The notes below the pieces were generated by a model. It ran no database searches and had not been told where the DNA came from. It saw only the letters and a list, made by a program, of their open reading frames with translations. From Hepsetus odoe (taxonomy: Eukaryota > Chordata > Actinopteri > Characiformes > Hepsetidae), in assembly GCA_017165825.1 (NCBI GenBank), contig CM029386.1, forward strand, positions 14,720,945 to 14,784,944: 64,000 bases of DNA, in the 5' to 3' direction. Below, piece by piece: positions 12,454-25,300 of the stretch; within the stretch, counting starts at the first letter, position 1, and each line of letters opens with the position of its first letter. The translations under genes and the position numbers were made by a program.

Positions 12454-15400
12454 ATTCATGGTTTCCATAAAAGACAGCAAATCACACAGAAGAGACGGAG
12501 ATGTTTATCTAATGTAATCTAATCTAATGTACATTTGGCCTTAATTTGTTTTTCTTACCATTTAATGTAGTGGCTCATAAGATCATTTATCTTGTGGTAT
12601 CATTAATCTCACCGGTCACTGGCTTTTTATTTTTAAGGCTTTCTGCTGCCACAAGCCCCCACATACCTCTTTCATGCCTACACAGAATAAAAGACTCTAC
12701 CCACCTCATTTGACTGATGAGTAAAAGGTAGGGAAATGAAAAAAGCCTCATTTTCAGCCACACAAATTTTGTAGTAGGATTTACCCGATTTATACAGCTG
12801 CTAAACATGGGCTTACCTTGCTAACTATGAGGTCAACCGCCTCAAAATGTCGGCCATACATCTTGGGCGACTCTCCGGGAATTGGCTCAATTTTGATGCA
12901 GATCTCCTGGCCCTTCTTAGCCACGTCAACAGGTTTGTGATTCATCTCAATACTGGACACAATGCCAATGTCTACAAACTTTAAAAAAAACAAAAAAAAC
13001 AAAAGTACCACAGTTGAACTACAAATATCAGAACCCAGGAGGGAGGACACTCTTTTTTGTAAATGAGCCGCTCAAGTTTGAGGAACCTTCAAAGTGCATA
13101 AACAACTTGGTTCTTTTATTTTGACTGTCAAGAATCATGCAAAGAAGCTTTTCTAGCACCTTTTTAGTTTTAAGTTTGGGTTAACTGCTATTTAAATGAG
13201 CTTAATACATTTTAAAATCCATAACAGTTGGAGTTATATGCAACACATGAATGTTGTATCATTCAGAATCATTCTTAAATTGGAAAAATAAAACTAAACG
13301 GTTTTTCCAATGCTATGAAATATTTTTGAATGATTAAGTATAATTCAAATAACTAACTTTTTTTTCGTGGTAGACAGATTAAACAGTGGAAACCAATAGC
13401 AGGCCTAAATGAAAGATTTGTTGCCACTGCTGCCACTGGCTTGCTAACTTTAGGGTTGGACTGTAAAGTTTCCAATGACCATGACCACAAAAAAAAAAAA
13501 AACAAAAAAAAAAAAAAAAGAGCTACACAAAAGATATACACAAATCTGACTTGACGTCACTATACAATCCTCACTTACCCCTTTGCTGGGCACACAAACT
13601 GGGGTGCCCGTCTTCAGCAGTCCTGCCTCCACACTCACTCCCATGACAATGGGGTCTCTGGAGTTAAAGATGAACTGAGGCAGGATACGCAGCTTACAGG
13701 GAAACACTGCAATGTGTCTAAAAGAGAAAGCAGGCAAGAGAAACAGCACATTATTTACCCTTACATTAATCTCCTTCTCCAGTTTTGCAGCTTAATGCAA
13801 ATTACAAGCAGAAATGCTTAACCTTTAATGTTTAAAAAGAAAAACCCAACAGTCAGAAATAAACCAGTGGCAGCACATATCTAGAAGACTGCAGGCTCAT
13901 ACTTGAACTCATCCTGTTTCTGTTTCTTGTAGTCCTCCCTATATTTGGTGAAAGCATCAAACAGATGGTAGATGATCTCAGCACTGAAGATTCGAACGCC
14001 CAGACTGTCAGCCATCTCCTGAGAGTCCCTTTCTATCTTCACATCAAATGCTAGAATAACAGCATACCTGCAGAAAGAAAAAAGGAAGGTGGGAGATGCG
14101 GAGAGTAAGAGAGAAAGAGAGACAGATACACAGGTGTCAGACATTTATGGCACGCTCAAATCAAGGTGCATTAGTTGAAAGAATGACGAGTACATACTGT
14201 GGGTCATGCTCCAGCATAGTAGATGCCTTCATGACATCCTTCTTATGGACAGGGCCAATATTAATGCCAGAATACTAGAAGAAAGGAAGAGAACCTGTAC
14301 CATTTAGTTAACGCAATAAAAACCTGGTTCAAATTCATAACAAAAACTATAAAGAGCTGTATGAATATAGTGTAAGGTATACAGTATCTGCAGAAAGTCT
14401 GTGAACTTACAGGCACTTTAGAAGTGCGCAAGAACTCCAGGAGAGCTTCCAGAGAGCCCAGGGTGGAGGCCTGGACATAGACACCCTTTTCTTCCAGCTT
14501 AATGGCATTCAGCGTCTGCTTCAGCTCCCGGACAAGCTCATCCTATTCGAACAAGGTAAATTATGACTGTGGTGTGGAAACTGGATGCATTAGGTAATCT
14601 TTACTTCTAGTTTTTGCTGCATGGATGGCGGTGGTGTTACCCACTACACATCACCAATCCCAAATTCAAAGGAAAAAGTGAGAAAGGAGAGCAAAAAGAG
14701 TTTCAGGCTCACCCTTAATACAGGGATTTCATCCTCTTTATGGGCCACCAGCAGCGGCAGGCCTGCCAGAGTCTTTTCCAGATCTTTCCCAAGAATTTTC
14801 ACTCCTTGAGATGTGCACACCTCCTTATGCTTCTCATACTGATTCTGTGGATCGAGGCATTATAAAAACAGATACTTATATGTGCATCTACCGATTTTCA
14901 CAATAATTGATAATATTTGGAATATTTTTCGAATCATGATATAAAAACAAAACCTGCGAAAGCATTTCTTTTAGCAGCAAAACACAAGGGTTGATTTTCT
15001 ACCCATCCAATCATTATCAGAGCCATTTATCCCCAAACAGGGCAGCAAGGGGGTGCATAAGACTATCACAGTACTCACAGGGTGAATCCCCCTTGAAAGA
15101 TGATCAGTTTATCACATGGGATGTAATTTCTACACAACAAATGTCTCATTTAATTTAGAAACCGAAACTATATTGAACTTTATAAATCTGTATATATTTT
15201 GGATGCCTGTAACCAGTAAAAAAATATCAAACAGGGAGCATATTTAACAACATTGTATTTTTTGCCATCTAAAATCTTACTCTACTCTAAAACGGCAAGT
15301 TATTAAATTTGTTCAAACACCTGTAGCACATGTAGAGGCAAACAAAACAGAAAAAGCTGGACAGACCTTGACCCGAAGTTCTTTGAGTGGTGGGGGTAGC

Positions 15401-16304
15401 AGTAGTCCCCTGATCTGGGTGACAATGGGCCCTTCCACACCCGGAACAATGATGGTCTCACCCTCACGTAGGCGTCCATTGATTAGGATAACATCTATTG
15501 TAGTGCCCATACCCGGCAGAGCTTTCACCTGAAGCATTTGAAAAGGCAGAGAGTGACTTAAAGACTATATTTATTCCACATCATTTTAAATGGAAAGTAA
15601 AAGTAAGTCCCGGTGTTGTTACGAGCTGGTTACACATTAATTCACCATAAAAGATCAAAGTGATTCAAACTTAAACACAGAGGCTGATCATTCTGATGAC
15701 TTTCATGCCTTTATGCCGCATTACAATGGATACCGCTTTGTATGAAGTTGTGTAATTGCAAAAGTAATCACAGCCAAGAACAGCACTAAGCAATTTCAAT
15801 AAAATGGGACTGGATAAGTAATTAAATAAGTTATTATTTTCTGTTAAATTTAAGCCCCTTTTCTCCCCCACCAAGAAACCCTGAGATTTAAACACTAAAA
15901 GCAGTGTCAGACTCCCAATCCACAAGTTCTACCTTGTTAAGTTTAGTTACTATTAAAACCTATAACACAGTTGAATATATTAATATATTCAATATAATTA
16001 AATCAGCCTGTATTTCTATTTGATAATTCCATGCTTCAAATTTCAGACTTGAAATGAAACGACTAATCTTTCAGCCTTGTTGTAGTGTTTCATGTGTGAT
16101 AAGCATGACCTTTGATCTCACCTCCATGACCTGTGCTCGGAGCTCGTCACATTGGGCCAACCTGCGGGCCAGCATGGTCTGGGTGAGCTCCACCAGCAGG
16201 GCCATCAGGTTGCCCATGCCATCGCCTGAATGGGCAGACGTGGGCACCAAAGACACGAAGGTTCGAGGGTCCTTATTCTCGTAGAATAGTGCAGCATTCA
16301 AACC
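12182..16304 (-). CDS. eif5b: eif5b domains II-IV (exons 16-24) and stop
   Basis: Exons 16-24 encode the beta-barrel domain II (VKALPGMGTTIDVILING), domain III (GVYVQASTLGSLEALLEFL), the long connecting helix (FDAFTKYREDYKKQKQDEF) and domain IV, which binds eIF1A (IDALKNWFRDEMQKSDWQL). Conservation with human is close to residue by residue, and no frameshift or internal stop was found. Exon 17 ends in an unusual donor, AAG|GTCTGT. The last intron carries a 47-base homopolymer. Confidence 0.95.
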
Positions 16305-19300
16305 CTGTGGATACAAATGAAATCAGTCTGAATTGCTCTGACACTGACATCAGAGATCCAAACCTTTTGAAACCAGTGACCAAGCAGCCCACAAGTAGAT
16401 TTAACTGCCTCTAAAGAACAAGATGACTAATATTGTGTGGCAGCTACCAAATGCTGGAAGTCAGGCTGAAAGCTGCAAACAGGTAGCGTTCATTCTCTAA
16501 GTGATGGTGTAAATAGCTTTGCTACAAAGTTGTCAAGATCTCAACGGTCACACAAACACATACAAATGTGTTTGAAGAAAAAAAAAAAAAAAGAAAAAGA
16601 AAAAAAAAATTGGGGCAGCGGTGGCCTAGCGGTTAGGGCGTTAGCCGCATGATCGGAGGATCGGGGGTTCAAACCCCTTCCCAATAGGTTGCCCTGAGGT
16701 ACCCTTGAGCAAGGTACCGTCCCCATCACTGCTCCCCGGGCGCTTTCAATAGCTGCCCACTGCTGCACGGGTTTGAGTGTGCATGGGTTAAATGCAGAGG
16801 TCCAATTTCGTTGTGGTTCATGTGTGCTGTGCCATGACCTCGCAATGACAAGGGTTGTCACTTTCATTTTTTCACTTTCAAATGCTCATATAATTTTTTG
16901 CAAATCCTCAAAGTATTATTCATGACTATTTTGACAACGCCACTTCACCGACAGGGTGAAAAGCACTGTGCTGACAGCATGTGGGCTTCAGAGAAACAGA
17001 CACGTAAACATACCTGTTGAGCGAACTCCACAATGACCGCCTTGGCTCGCTCATCAAACTCGTCCTTTGTGTTCTTCTTCTGCTTCTTCAGTGTGGCCGC
17101 CACATCTGTATCAGGACTCTTCTTCCAGTCATAGAGACGATCGATCTGAGAAAGGGTCAGAGAGTGAGACAGGGGTTGATCTTAAAGAGAGGTTCTCTGT
17201 AGTTGTTTTCTAAAGAAGGTCTGCTTCTTTATGCTGCTGGTATAAGCCTGAAGCTGAGCAATAAAATGTATGACTTTACTAGAATATCGATACTGGGTTC
17301 GCTAAAGTGATGGGTGATGTGGCAAAAAACAACAAACTAAAACTGATAATGCTTCAAGAAAGCCTTGATGCCTAAGGCTTAAAACCTGACTGAACTGGGA
17401 TGGTTAATCTTCGAGGAGCATAAAGAGACGGACATACCTTGTTGAGTGCCACGATGAAAGGGCATTTCTTCTCCTTTAGCAGATTGATGGACTCGAGAGT
17501 CTGGGGCTCCAAGCCGTGCATGATATCCACCACCAGGATGGCAATGTCACAAAGCGAGCTCCCCCTGTTTCTCAGATTACTGAAAAAAGAATGGGAGGAA
17601 AAGTGAAGAATCAAAAGTAAAAATCTATTAAAAAAAAATAAATTAAGGACAATAATAACCAGTCAGCACCCACACATTGAACTGTAGGTTTGAACAGTTT
17701 CATTAATTATTACTTACCTGAAGGACTCATGCCCAGGTGTGTCAATGATCAGCATTCCTGGAATCTTTATACTGTCCTTATCAAACTGATGCATAAAAAA
17801 AAAAAATGATGTGTAAACACAAATAAAAAAAAAAACCCCAATAATAATTTACGCTACACTGGTACCATACAAACCTGAGAATCTTAACACTGTGTTCACT
17901 TATTCTTTGTACTGGACCTGTGGTGTGGGCTTAATGCAATACTCACGTTTTTCACCATCTTGGTTTGCTCAATGACCGTTTCTATTGGAACATTGGTGGC
18001 CCCAATCTGCTGCGTGATCCCGCCAGCCTCACCATCCTGAACATGTGTGTGTCGCAACTGAAGACGAAACATCAAACACCACGTTAATTATTTACTGCAA
18101 ACCGTATGTAATTAAGATCTGAAGCCTTATGCAAAATATACATTTAAAAAACACCTTATCCAGGATCTTGGTCTTTCCTGTATCTACATGGCCCAGTACA
18201 CAAACCACAGGTGCTCTTAGCTTGTCAATGTTGATGTTCTTCAGGTTTTCCTGTCTTCGTTTCTACAACAGAAACAAACACAAGCACTATTTCACTTCCT
18301 AACATCATACATGGGATAAAAAGATGGGAAAGGGCTTCATCCTTTAATTAAAATGGAAAGCTTGAGGACACATAGGTTAAGGGCATGGTGCGTGTCCATA
18401 TGCATGCAATGATTACAGTAATGTTTCTTCTTTTAAAATGTGTATTAAAAAATTAAAATATAGCAAAGTAGTGAATACGGGATGAATTTTCATTATTAAG
18501 TCATGTCAATTAGTCAATTCCTTCTCAAAAATCTAATCTTGTATTTTGTGTAATAAATATGAATCATGTTATGTTGGATGTGCACTGCTCTACCCTTCCT
18601 TCCTGTCCACTGTACAGGTTTATGTAAGTAACATTTTACAGATCACATTAATAAAGATTATAACGCTTATATCTACCACAAGATGAAGTGTAAAAGATTT
18701 TAAAATTAAATGGGCTCCTTGTTGCAAAACTATCAAATGACATGTGGCATTAGCATATTAATAGTGTCCAGTCCTAACAATCTTCACAATACACACTGTC
18801 AAAGTTTTACTCTGCAATATCAAGATGCATTACAGCATGAAAAATTTAGAGTTTATTTATTTATAAAATTATATATATTGCCATATTGGCCATCCTGTCG
18901 TTAAACAGCCCGTCACATGAAAGCATTTTGTGAAATGCTGTGTGTACATATCTGTACCTCTATACGCCTCTTGGCCTTGTCGTACAGCCTCTCCTCTTTG
19001 CTGCGCTCATCGTCGGAGTCGCTCCCACTGCTCGACTCGGAGCTCACCTCCTTCTTGCTTTTTGTCTTAGCTGTGTGACTCTCCTTATCATCTTCCTCAC
19101 TCTCCTCCTCGCCTTCTTCCTCTTCGTCATCATCCTCTTCGTCGTCTTCATCCTCTTCGTCCTCCTCATCCTCTTCACTGCCGTTCTGCTCGGCAGGAGC
19201 AGAGGGTTTGTGGGCTTGCTGAGGAGCTGTCGTCTCCTTTACCTCGATGTGGACCTTCTTCAATTCTGGTTTGAGATAGGCAGAGGATTTCTAGACAAAA

Positions 19301-22300
19301 CTCCTTTTTTGAAGCTTAAGCGTTTTCTCTTAAGAGAAGTAGAATTACTGAAAATACCGGAAAACACAGTAATATATAATATACACAAGAGTAATAATGG
19401 AAGCGTGTGTGTGAGAGAGACATCTTTGTTAAGCTGATCTTAGTCTTACCCCTTTCCTCATCGCTGGCCATGGCCTCCCAGTCATCCAGATCAGCAGCCT
19501 CAGCAGTGGGCTCTTCCACTAGAAGAATGACCAAAGAATGTAGCCTTAAGTAACAAACTAATACCGTTACTTTTCAGTAAGAGTGCGTATTTTTATTTTG
19601 ATGATCACTGTTATAAACTGCATAATTATTCAGTTAAACGCTACATTTTTTTTCTTCTCATACACAAAATCTGTGCAGTTCTCCGGTGGGTATCCTCACT
19701 TACAGTGATGGGCATGGACAGAAAAACTCAACACAACTACATAAAGTCCTGCCAAGTCAATAACTATTATTCCATTTGCAAAGTAGTCAACTAATTCATT
19801 CATCAGGAGCGTCAATTTTATCTTTGCTTTATCTTTTTTTTTCATTCATTTTGTAATCAGTTAATCAATTTGAATGAAGATCCCATGACAGGCCAGAGTT
19901 CCTGCCTATTCCTGTTTCCTGTACTTTTTATCTAACTGCATGTTTCCTAACTGCAAGTTTCCTGTACTTTTTTTTTATAACTGCATGTTTATGCAAAAGT
20001 AATACCTGGCTCCTCTTGGGAAGCTTCCACTTCCATCTTCGCCATGATTGGCTCGGCCACCTCTGAGGTGGGTGAAGTCATTTCTGATGTTTCTGATGTA
20101 AAAGAAGAAAAGCAATGTATTCTCAATAACAAGAAACAAAGGTTAACACCAACATCAAAATGTCAAAACAATTTAAAGCATTTAGTACCTTCAGGTGTTT
20201 GTGCTGTTGGCTTCTTTTTTCTCTTGTCAGAGTAAACAGGCTTTTTCTTTGGCATTGAGTCTTTGGATGGCACTTCAACACCTGAAAGACAAGCGACATA
20301 TAGAATCTGAAGACAGATTTTGGTGGGATGCTTTCTGAAAAATAAACAATCTGCATAAATCTGGTGATCCAATCTGCATAAAATATTCTACATATTCTAT
20401 AAATATTCTACACTCTATATCCAGGGACATTGTTGGACACTGCTTCTTTTGCATATTCTCCTTTTCTCTCCCTTACCTTGGGCCTGCAACGCACGGAGTG
20501 TGGCCTCTGCTCTAGCTCGAGCTTCTTTCTGTGCCTTGGTTAGTAGCTTGCCCTCTTTCTTCAGCCTCTCCTTCCTTTCCTTGTCCTTCTGCTTCTTCTT
20601 CTCTTTCCTCTCTGCTTCCAATCGCTCCTGCAGGAATGCAACATTGGCAGATTAATACATCACAAAACATTTCAAGTAAAACTAATCTTACTACTACTAC
20701 TACTACTAGTAGTAGTAAACAACTACTAATTTTTTTTTTTTTTTTTTCCAATTTTGGTAACATGCTACAATTGGTCCAACTCTATTGTCAATTCTGACTG
20801 TGAGCCTTATTTAAAACTTTATAAAGCTTCAGAGTCTAATTTTTATTGTTTATTACAGTAGCTATACAAACTAATACATCTGTGGTTGAATGGGATCAGA
20901 TCCTCCCAAAAACATCTACATTACTTCCACCGTAATTTTTAAAAAGTGATACACGTGTAAAGGTTTGCAAACCTGCTCTAGTCTCTGTGCCTCCAGCTCA
21001 GCCAAGCGCCTCTCTCTCTCCTCTTCTTCTCGTTTGGCTCTCTCTTCCTCTTCTTTCATCCGGGCTAGAGCCTCCTGCATGGCCTTTACTGTGGCTTTGC
21101 TAGGGCCTTTCTTCTTCTCCTTATCATCCTTCTCTCCTTTCTTCTTCTTCTTGTCTTTCTTCTTCTTGTCTCCCTCAGCTTCATCTGATGGAATGCAAAT
21201 GAGGATTTAATTCATGTTACAGGGCAGCTGTGAAGGTGGTCCTTTGTCATGACCCTTTTCTAAATATGCAATGATCAATACATATATATTTATTCTTTTT
21301 TTTAAAAAATTTTTTAATTTTATTCCTCATTAAGCTAAAAAGACCCAAATATGCACCCACATTTCAAAACTACCTTTAAGCATTTGAGAGGCGCTCTTAT
21401 CCAGCAGGATGAAGAATGCATCTTTAAGAGTCTTGCACCTGAATCTTGCTGGTTTCGTGTGGTTTGTTTACTTAAGCAGGGCTAAAACCCAAGCCTGCTA
21501 GTTGGGAGGACAGTAGTGCTATCCCCTATACTACACGCAGTGTTACTAAAGTCTGTGTCATTTTGGCTTTTTACAAAAGCCTTAAAACTGCAGGCAGCAA
21601 CGACTTATAAAATAACTAATAGAAACTTTGTTAACTTCATACTGCATCATCCTGCTTATATTAAAAGCTGTTTAAATAACTTTTTTTAATACACTAAAAA
21701 AGAATTCCAGAGTATGGAGTTGTGGATTAATGTCAAGGACCCTACAAATAACTGCTCATTGCACAAGCCTGATCAAGGTAATAAACTAATAATAAGCCAA
21801 CAGTTAAAAATGAGTCCTACAGTCGTTCTGCCTTTCCTAGTTTATGAATTTCTCTTATGTAGAAAACCTTCATCTAAAGATCAGCCCCCTCGAGTTGCAG
21901 AACGTGTGCAAGAACAGCACTAAAGCATGCTGGGTCAAGTTTGTGAACCACTCCTTTAAGCAGTGTCCAAAGATGAGAAAATACACAAATACAGACGAGA
22001 TTAAGAACCTCATTCCGTTACAGGAAATCTCACCTTCTCCGTCGGCTCCCTCCGGCTCTTCTGGTCCAGCTAACTCTGGTTTTTTTGTCTCAGTTGGAGG
22101 AGCTGCAGTGGCCTTAGTCCCACCTTTGTTCAACTCCTCCTCTTTCTCTTTCTTGGCTTTCGACTTAGCCCTATCCTCCTCCTTCTTTTTTCGCTCCCTC
22201 TCCTTCTTCTCTGCCTTCTTCTGCGCTGCTGACTTCACCTTGAAAGGACCATCATCTCCTCCTTCCTCATCGCTGTCGGCCTTCGCCTTTGCTTTGCCTT

Positions 22301-25300
22301 TCTTTTTCTGTTTACGAGCGGCCTGAGTATCATCATCTGACTGCTCGCTGTCTTCACCTCCACCGGCTTCGCCCTTCTTTGCAACTTTATCTTCATCATC
22401 ATCCTCCGAGTCAGACGCTCCCTTCTTTCCTTTCTTCCCGACCTTGGCTTTCCTTCTTGTTTGTGATTCCTCATCATCAGAATCTGAAGCAGCAGGAGCG
22501 CCAGTGGGAGCTGCCAACGCCTTCTTGTCTTTTGCCTGGCTCTCACTGTCCATGTGGTCCTTACCCTGATCCTCCTCACCGTCCTCATCTTCTGGGCTAA
22601 CACGCTTGCCCTTTTTAGCCTTCTTCTTCTCTGCTTTACTTAGCACTGGTTCCGGTTCAGGTTCCTCTATGGAGTCCAATTTCTGGAGGAAGCAGATTAA
22701 GGATGGGACATTTTAAACACGCCACTTACTCACTCTCATTGACAATAAAATTTTTTTAGTAACATGATATGACTGTCAATAGTCCTCCCAGGCAAAACCC
22801 ACTCAAAACCATTATTATATTCACTTAACAGAATCCTGTAGGTGAACTGGTCCCTGCGAGTTACCTTAGCAGGTTCTTTTTGCTTTCCACCCTGAGTTTC
22901 AAGTGATAATTCCTCCAGTTCTTTCAGGATATCATCTTCACTGCAAAATGACACACATTCATTAATAAGCAGTTCATTAGAGCAAATAGTTCATTAACCC
23001 TACACAGGATCAGTAGAACAGATGTAAGGTTAAATGTAAAAAAGAAAAGGCGCGTAGCAGAACTGACTTACTCATAGTCATCTTTTCTCCCTCCTTTCTT
23101 CTTCTTGCTCTTTCCTTTGCTCTGTTCCTTGGCAGCTCCTGCTCCCTCGATCTCAGCTGCTAAGGCATCAATGTCAATGCCGTCATCTTTGGCACTAAAC
23201 AAAACACAGATCACATTATTACAAGAGCAATATCCATGTGGATTTATGAGAGTATTGATATTGTGCAGATAATCAGCATTCTGGGTTGTGGCACTGCCAG
23301 GATTAAAATTTGTGATCTGGCCTAAACAAGATAAAATTTTTCTTAAACTTAAATGCCAATATAAGACACTAAGTCATTTTCAGGCAAATAACAGAAACCC
23401 AGGATGAGACGGGCAAACCTGAATGCCATTCAACTTTTTTTTTTTTTTTTTTAGAGAACAATTTTTTCAGAAAATTCCTTTAACAGCAAGTTTACACAGT
23501 ATGAGGAAAGTGTCACATTTTCCCGATGCAATGCACAATACAGTAATTAGAACAAAAAAGCCTGGAAAATGAACAACTTTGGCTACATGAGAAAACATAC
23601 AGCATGAGAAATTTACAGATACTCCGTTTTTACAATGCTACCTACCTGGATACCACTGAACACCATTTAAAGGGTCCAAATAACCTCAGCAACTATGTAT
23701 CATGCAGATTCTTAACCATTAGAGCAATATTAGGATACACTATAGAAGCTGAGTGTCTACATGTTCTTACCTGCAAGAAAACCAAGAAATGGGGAAAACT
23801 CCCAGCTGGGGCATTTATATAGAGAAGCATATGGCCCTCCTTGCCTACTTGTTGCATCAGCAATGGAAAGCACCTCTCAGAGTGTGGCAAATCACAAGTC
23901 AGAATGAAAAAACGCACATACAGTTTCTCAACTCAGCACACACAGAAACTGGGCCATGAAACTCACACATACCATCTAAAAAATGGACAGAAAATAAAGG
24001 TGGAAAGAGGGGCAACTTGAAGGATCAAAAAGGAGTTTAACACTTCCCTACTGGGACACGGCCGTTTAAATCTATGAATCATGCAACACGAGCAAGAGGG
24101 CTCAACGGATCCAGCCTTGCTCCACCCACAGATGCGAACCATCATATTAACTGTCGCCAAGATGAAAACATATCCCAAGCAAATGAGAAATGTTACCTTT
24201 ACCCATGTCTTTACCCAGAGTAAACTACTGTTGAATTTCCAATTCTTTTATGTACGCTTCAGCAAAATCTACTGGCGCTACACTAACAAAAACAACCATG
24301 TCCAATCTGTCCTAACAGCAAGACTAACTTTTAAAATAGTCTTTCTATAAAGCTTGTCCAACCTTGTCAGTTATTAATGGAAGGAAATACTCTATGGATT
24401 ATGGATAGGTCAATTTTGGATAGTTTGTCATTTTACTTTCTTCTGATGTTGCCTATTCCAATGGACTTTCTCATGTTCCAGCAAGGAAGCTAATAAAGTG
24501 AAGTGAAAGTGACTGTCAGCGTGAATCACAGCACTTGTTATCACACTTTCCACCAACACTTGAGTACAGGATAGCTCCTCAGGCACTTAATCAACTAATC
24601 TGTCTTCCTCCTGCCAAGACTGTTCACCTTCTATCTGCTAAGCATCAGACATCGTTAAATTCTGTGTCTCAGCTTACTACAACGACTACCTGAGTGGCAA
24701 GAGAAAGAAATTAACATTACAGCCTCCCAACACAAGAATGACCCCAGTACTAACATGGTGCTAGAATCCGTTTTCTCAATCTGAACGCTAAGTGTCCGCA
24801 CAACAGGACAAACAGTTTGGCTGAAAAAAATAAACTTTCAAAAGTAAAAAGTAAGCAAGTAGACGTCTTTCACTTTGACACATCAGCTCAGAATATTTGT
24901 CCCAACTATAGAGGATCTGACTGCTTGGGGATGTGTCTCACGCTTGGATCTGGTTTAGATTTCATCTGGTGGATTCCCACAATCCAACACACAATTTGAA
25001 CAAACTTTAGCCTACATTAGTCTGCTATAGCCTCTTGCTTTATTTTATTCTTCTTTCCAAAATTGTTGACAGTAGTCAGTACCATAACACATTATTTAAT
25101 CTTGCGTGCTTTTGTCAACAGTTTATGCTGAGAGAAGTTATCTTCAAGGTCGATAAGGCCAACTTTCATGAGAAAGTTTATTCACGGAAAATAAAACCAT
25201 GACTTGATACTGGAGGGAACAGGAACAGATGTTCTGCCAAAATAGGATTCTGATTTAAAAAAATTTAAATCATTTCACCTGTTCAATGTACAGGAATGAA

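Noticed and set aside
21870..22033. Extension of the large acidic eif5b open frame past 22,034
   Set aside because: A clear GTGAGA donor at 22,033-22,028 ends the exon. The following residues are intron and do not match eIF5B.
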